Below, in pieces: positions 5,690-7,647 of a stretch of 7,647 nt of DNA. Position 1 is the stretch's first letter. Each line of letters begins with the position of its first letter. The DNA is taken from positions 1 through 7,647 of the forward strand of contig JAWKMR010000001.1 in assembly GCA_041392125.1 (NCBI GenBank), read 5' to 3'. The notes under the pieces are model-generated. The model had not been told where the DNA came from, did not search any database, and saw only the letters and a program-made list of their open reading frames with translations. The DNA is from Halomarinibacterium sp041392125 (GTDB lineage Bacteria > Bacteroidota > Bacteroidia > Flavobacteriales > Flavobacteriaceae). The position numbers were made by a program, and so were the translations under genes.

Positions 5690-7512
5690 TGACCTATTTT
5701 AAAAAAATTATTCGTTACGCCCTTCCCTACAAAAAGTATGGAATCCTTAATATTATCTGTAATATTTTTTATGCGCTGTTTGGAACTTTGGCGATGTTAT
5801 CGTTATTCCCAATGCTTCGGGTACTATTAAATAAAACGGAACAGCTTAATGTAAAACCAGAGTTTACGGGTTTTAGAAATATAGGTCATTATGTAGAAAA
5901 TTATCTTAATTATTTTGTCACTCAAAAAGCGAATGCCGGTGTTCATGACGCTCTGCTTTTTATGATCATTTTAGTGATTGGCACATTTTTAATTAAAAAC
6001 ATATTTGGGTACTTATCGATGTATTTTATCTCGTTTTTAAGAAACGGAGTGATAAAAGATATTAGAAACGATTTATACAAAAAAACCGTAACATTGCCCA
6101 TCTCTTTCTTTTCAGAAAAACAAAAGGGTGATACCATGGCGCGCATTACCAACGATGTTAATGAAATTCAAAGTTCGTTTCTCTCCATTTTGGAGATGTT
6201 TATAAAAGAACCGCTTACCATTATTTTCGCATTAACAACCATGATAATTATAAGCCCTCAATTAACCATTTTTGTATTTATCTTTATTCCTATTTCGGGC
6301 TACCTCATTACCCGAGTTGGTAAGAGTTTAAAAAGTAAATCGGATAGGGTTCAAAAAGAGCAAGGTTTTTTCCTGTCAATTTTGGAAGAAACTTTGGGCG
6401 GACTTAAAATTATTAAAGGATTTAATGCCGAACCCATTTTTGATGGAAAGTTTCAAAACTCTACCAAAAGATTATTCAAATTTTCGAATTCCTTGCTCCA
6501 TAGGCAAAATTTAGCGGTACCGGTAAGTGAAGTATTAGGCATCACTGTTATCGCTATTATTTTATGGTACGGTGGGCGCATGGTTTTAATAGAAGGGACT
6601 TTGGATACCGAAATATTTTTGGTATATATGCTTTTGTCGTATCAAATTTTAGACCCCGCAAAATCGATAAGTAAGGCAAGTTATAGCATAAAAAAAGGAA
6701 ACGCTGCCGCCGAGCGGGTTTTAGAGATTTTAGAAACCGAATCTACTATAAAAGACAACGCTAACGCTCTTGAGAAAAAAGAGTTTACCAGTGAAGTATC
6801 TTTTGAAAATATTTCATTTAAATATCAAGATGATTGGGTGCTACAGGATTTTTCGTTGAAAGTTCCCAAAGGGCATTCCGTAGCACTCGTGGGTCAAAGT
6901 GGAAGTGGAAAAAGTACTGTAGCCAATTTGCTAACACGATTTTATGATGTTAATAAAGGATCAATACGTATTGACGGGAATAACGTAAAGGATTTAAAAC
7001 TAGCCTCCTTACGAGGATTAATGGGGTTGGTAACCCAAGATTCTATTTTATTTAATGACAGTGTGAAAGGTAATTTGTTAGTAGCAAATCCACTAGCTAC
7101 CGATGACGAAATTATAGCTGCATTAAAAATTGCCAATGCCTGGGAATTTGTTGAAAAATTACCCAACGGAATCAATACTAATATTGGAGATAGCGGGAAC
7201 AAATTAAGTGGCGGACAAAAACAACGTTTAAGTATTGCGAGAGCCGTGCTTAAAAACCCGCCTATTATGATTCTTGACGAAGCAACTTCGGCACTGGATA
7301 CAGAAAGTGAGCGTCTGGTTCAAGATGCCCTAGAAAACATGATGAAGAATAGAACTTCGGTTGTCATTGCACATCGCCTTTCAACCATACAAAATGCAGA
7401 TACTATTGTAGTTCTTTCAAAAGGCAAAATTATTGAGCAAGGGAAGCACAGTGAATTGCTAAAGAAAAAAGGAGCTTACTACAGTTTGGTTGAAATGCAA
7501 TCGTTAATATAA
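5689..7512 (+). CDS. MsbA-like ABC exporter, fused permease and ATPase
   Basis: The product has 607 residues, a half-transporter expected to work as a homodimer in the inner membrane. The permease domain (about 1-340) has membrane segments near 17-42, 88-115, 166-188, 190-208, 275-298 and 305-323. The first extracytoplasmic loop (about 46-85) is fairly long. The ATPase domain (about 368-607) is complete: A-loop Tyr379, Walker A GQSGSGKST (402-410), Q-loop Gln450, signature LSGGQ (506-510), Walker B IMILDE (526-531), D-loop SALD (534-537) and switch His562. The family includes MsbA, which flips lipid A core, and multidrug and lipid exporters. Bacteroidota have several copies, so the substrate is open. 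Position after a polyprenyl-phosphate glycosyltransferase and a sugar mutase favours a lipid or glycolipid cargo. The start overlaps the mutase stop (TAATG), and a hairpin terminator begins at the stop codon. Confidence 0.94.
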   Translation: MTYFKKIIRYALPYKKYGILNIICNIFYALFGTLAMLSLFPMLRVLLNKTEQLNVKPEFTGFRNIGHYVENYLNYFVTQKANAGVHDALLFMIILVIGTFLIKNIFGYLSMYFISFLRNGVIKDIRNDLYKKTVTLPISFFSEKQKGDTMARITNDVNEIQSSFLSILEMFIKEPLTIIFALTTMIIISPQLTIFVFIFIPISGYLITRVGKSLKSKSDRVQKEQGFFLSILEETLGGLKIIKGFNAEPIFDGKFQNSTKRLFKFSNSLLHRQNLAVPVSEVLGITVIAIILWYGGRMVLIEGTLDTEIFLVYMLLSYQILDPAKSISKASYSIKKGNAAAERVLEILETESTIKDNANALEKKEFTSEVSFENISFKYQDDWVLQDFSLKVPKGHSVALVGQSGSGKSTVANLLTRFYDVNKGSIRIDGNNVKDLKLASLRGLMGLVTQDSILFNDSVKGNLLVANPLATDDEIIAALKIANAWEFVEKLPNGINTNIGDSGNKLSGGQKQRLSIARAVLKNPPIMILDEATSALDTESERLVQDALENMMKNRTSVVIAHRLSTIQNADTIVVLSKGKIIEQGKHSELLKKKGAYYSLVEMQSLI

Positions 7513-7597
7513 AAAAAGAAGCAGTTGGGGCACTGCTTCTTTTTGAGTTTGCTCACCGCATTTGGGGCTTGTGATGAACAGATTTTTACATAAATAG
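7511..7597 (-). ncRNA. Candidate short non-coding RNA between promoter and terminator
   Basis: The minus-strand consensus promoter at 7632-7602 predicts a transcript starting near 7596. It would reach the perfect hairpin (7544-7513) and the following T7 tract after about 85 bases. Within it the only ATG frames stop at once (ATG TAA and ATG CGG TGA), so it does not look coding. The stretch before the hairpin contains CACAAGCCCCAAATGCGGTG, with weak TCAC/GTGA pairing. I do not recognise a known RNA family. The alternative is an unused promoter-like match in an ordinary 3' region. Confidence 0.3.
7513..7544 (+). terminator. Bidirectional intrinsic terminator after the ABC exporter gene
   Basis: A perfect 13-bp stem pairs 7513-7525 with 7532-7544 around the loop TGGGGC, starting at the base after the ABC stop codon. 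The GC-containing core is AGAAGCAGT/ACTGCTTCT, flanked by A5 and T5. On the plus strand the T run lies in the right arm. On the minus strand the stem leads into TTTTTTTATATT, an even better T tract, so it can stop transcription from both sides. Confidence 0.9.
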
Positions 7598-7601
7598 ACT
7601 C

Positions 7602-7632
7602 CAAATATACACGGAAAATTTATTTTTCCAAA
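7602..7632 (-). promoter_or_regulatory. Strong consensus promoter pointing leftward, with no gene behind it
   Basis: On the minus strand, TTTG (7632-7629) and TATATTTG (7609-7602) are separated by exactly 19 bases, a full match to the Bacteroidota consensus TTTG-N19-TAnnTTTG. Transcription would begin near 7596 and run toward the ABC terminator. No minus-strand protein gene follows, so the product would be a short RNA or the match is chance in AT-rich DNA. Confidence 0.5.
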
Positions 7633-7647
7633 TTTACACTTGCTTTT

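Noticed and set aside
6942..7202. Minus-strand frame opposite the ABC ATPase domain
   Set aside because: It is a shadow of the conserved ATPase coding sequence, without promoter or recognisable product.
7440..7555. Minus-strand GTG frame through the terminator (VSKLKKKQCPNC...)
   Set aside because: The frame crosses the perfect hairpin and enters antisense ABC sequence; the CPNC-like piece comes from the terminator itself, so it is taken as chance.

Overview
This is an AT-rich chromosomal window that most likely comes from a marine or soil Flavobacteriaceae species (phylum Bacteroidota). Three things point there: several upstream regions carry the Bacteroidota -7 promoter box TAnnTTTG, three of them (one with a single mismatch in the -7 box) with a TTG/TTTG element 19-20 bases upstream; start codons lack clear Shine-Dalgarno sites; and the gene set includes the alternative GlmU-like protein, zinc-free L31 type B and DUF4199. 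The assignment is an inference from these signatures; no rRNA or other marker gene is present.

Layout. Positions 1-323 (minus) hold the N-terminal part of an unrecognised secreted protein that runs off the left edge. A divergent gap leads to a small plus-strand gene (418 or 451 to 756) for a basic single-pass membrane protein. It meets, tail to tail with a 4-base overlap, a minus-strand GlmU-like sugar nucleotidyltransferase/acyltransferase (753-1928). Upstream of that, also on the minus strand, is rpmE2 for ribosomal protein L31 type B (2034-2285), with a strong promoter and a textbook terminator. After the divergent promoter region 2286-2439 come four plus-strand genes: a DUF4199 membrane protein (2440-2976), a polyprenyl-phosphate-type family 2 glycosyltransferase (2983-3936), a phosphohexomutase (3986-5689) and an MsbA-like ABC exporter (5689-7512). 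A hairpin terminator closes the run. The last 100 bases hold no gene, but they carry a well-formed minus-strand promoter aimed at that hairpin.

How the genes fit together. The mutase interconverts hexose phosphates, the GlmU-like protein is expected to make a nucleotide sugar, the glycosyltransferase would move a sugar to a lipid carrier, and the ABC protein could flip a lipid or glycolipid. A cell-envelope glycan or lipid theme is therefore plausible but unproven. Most of the window is ordinary core-genome content. I see no mobile element, CRISPR array, defence system or clearly new multi-gene system. The least explained signals are the possible short minus-strand RNA at the right edge, a heptamer repeat just before the glmU-like start codon, and the two uncharacterised genes at the left.
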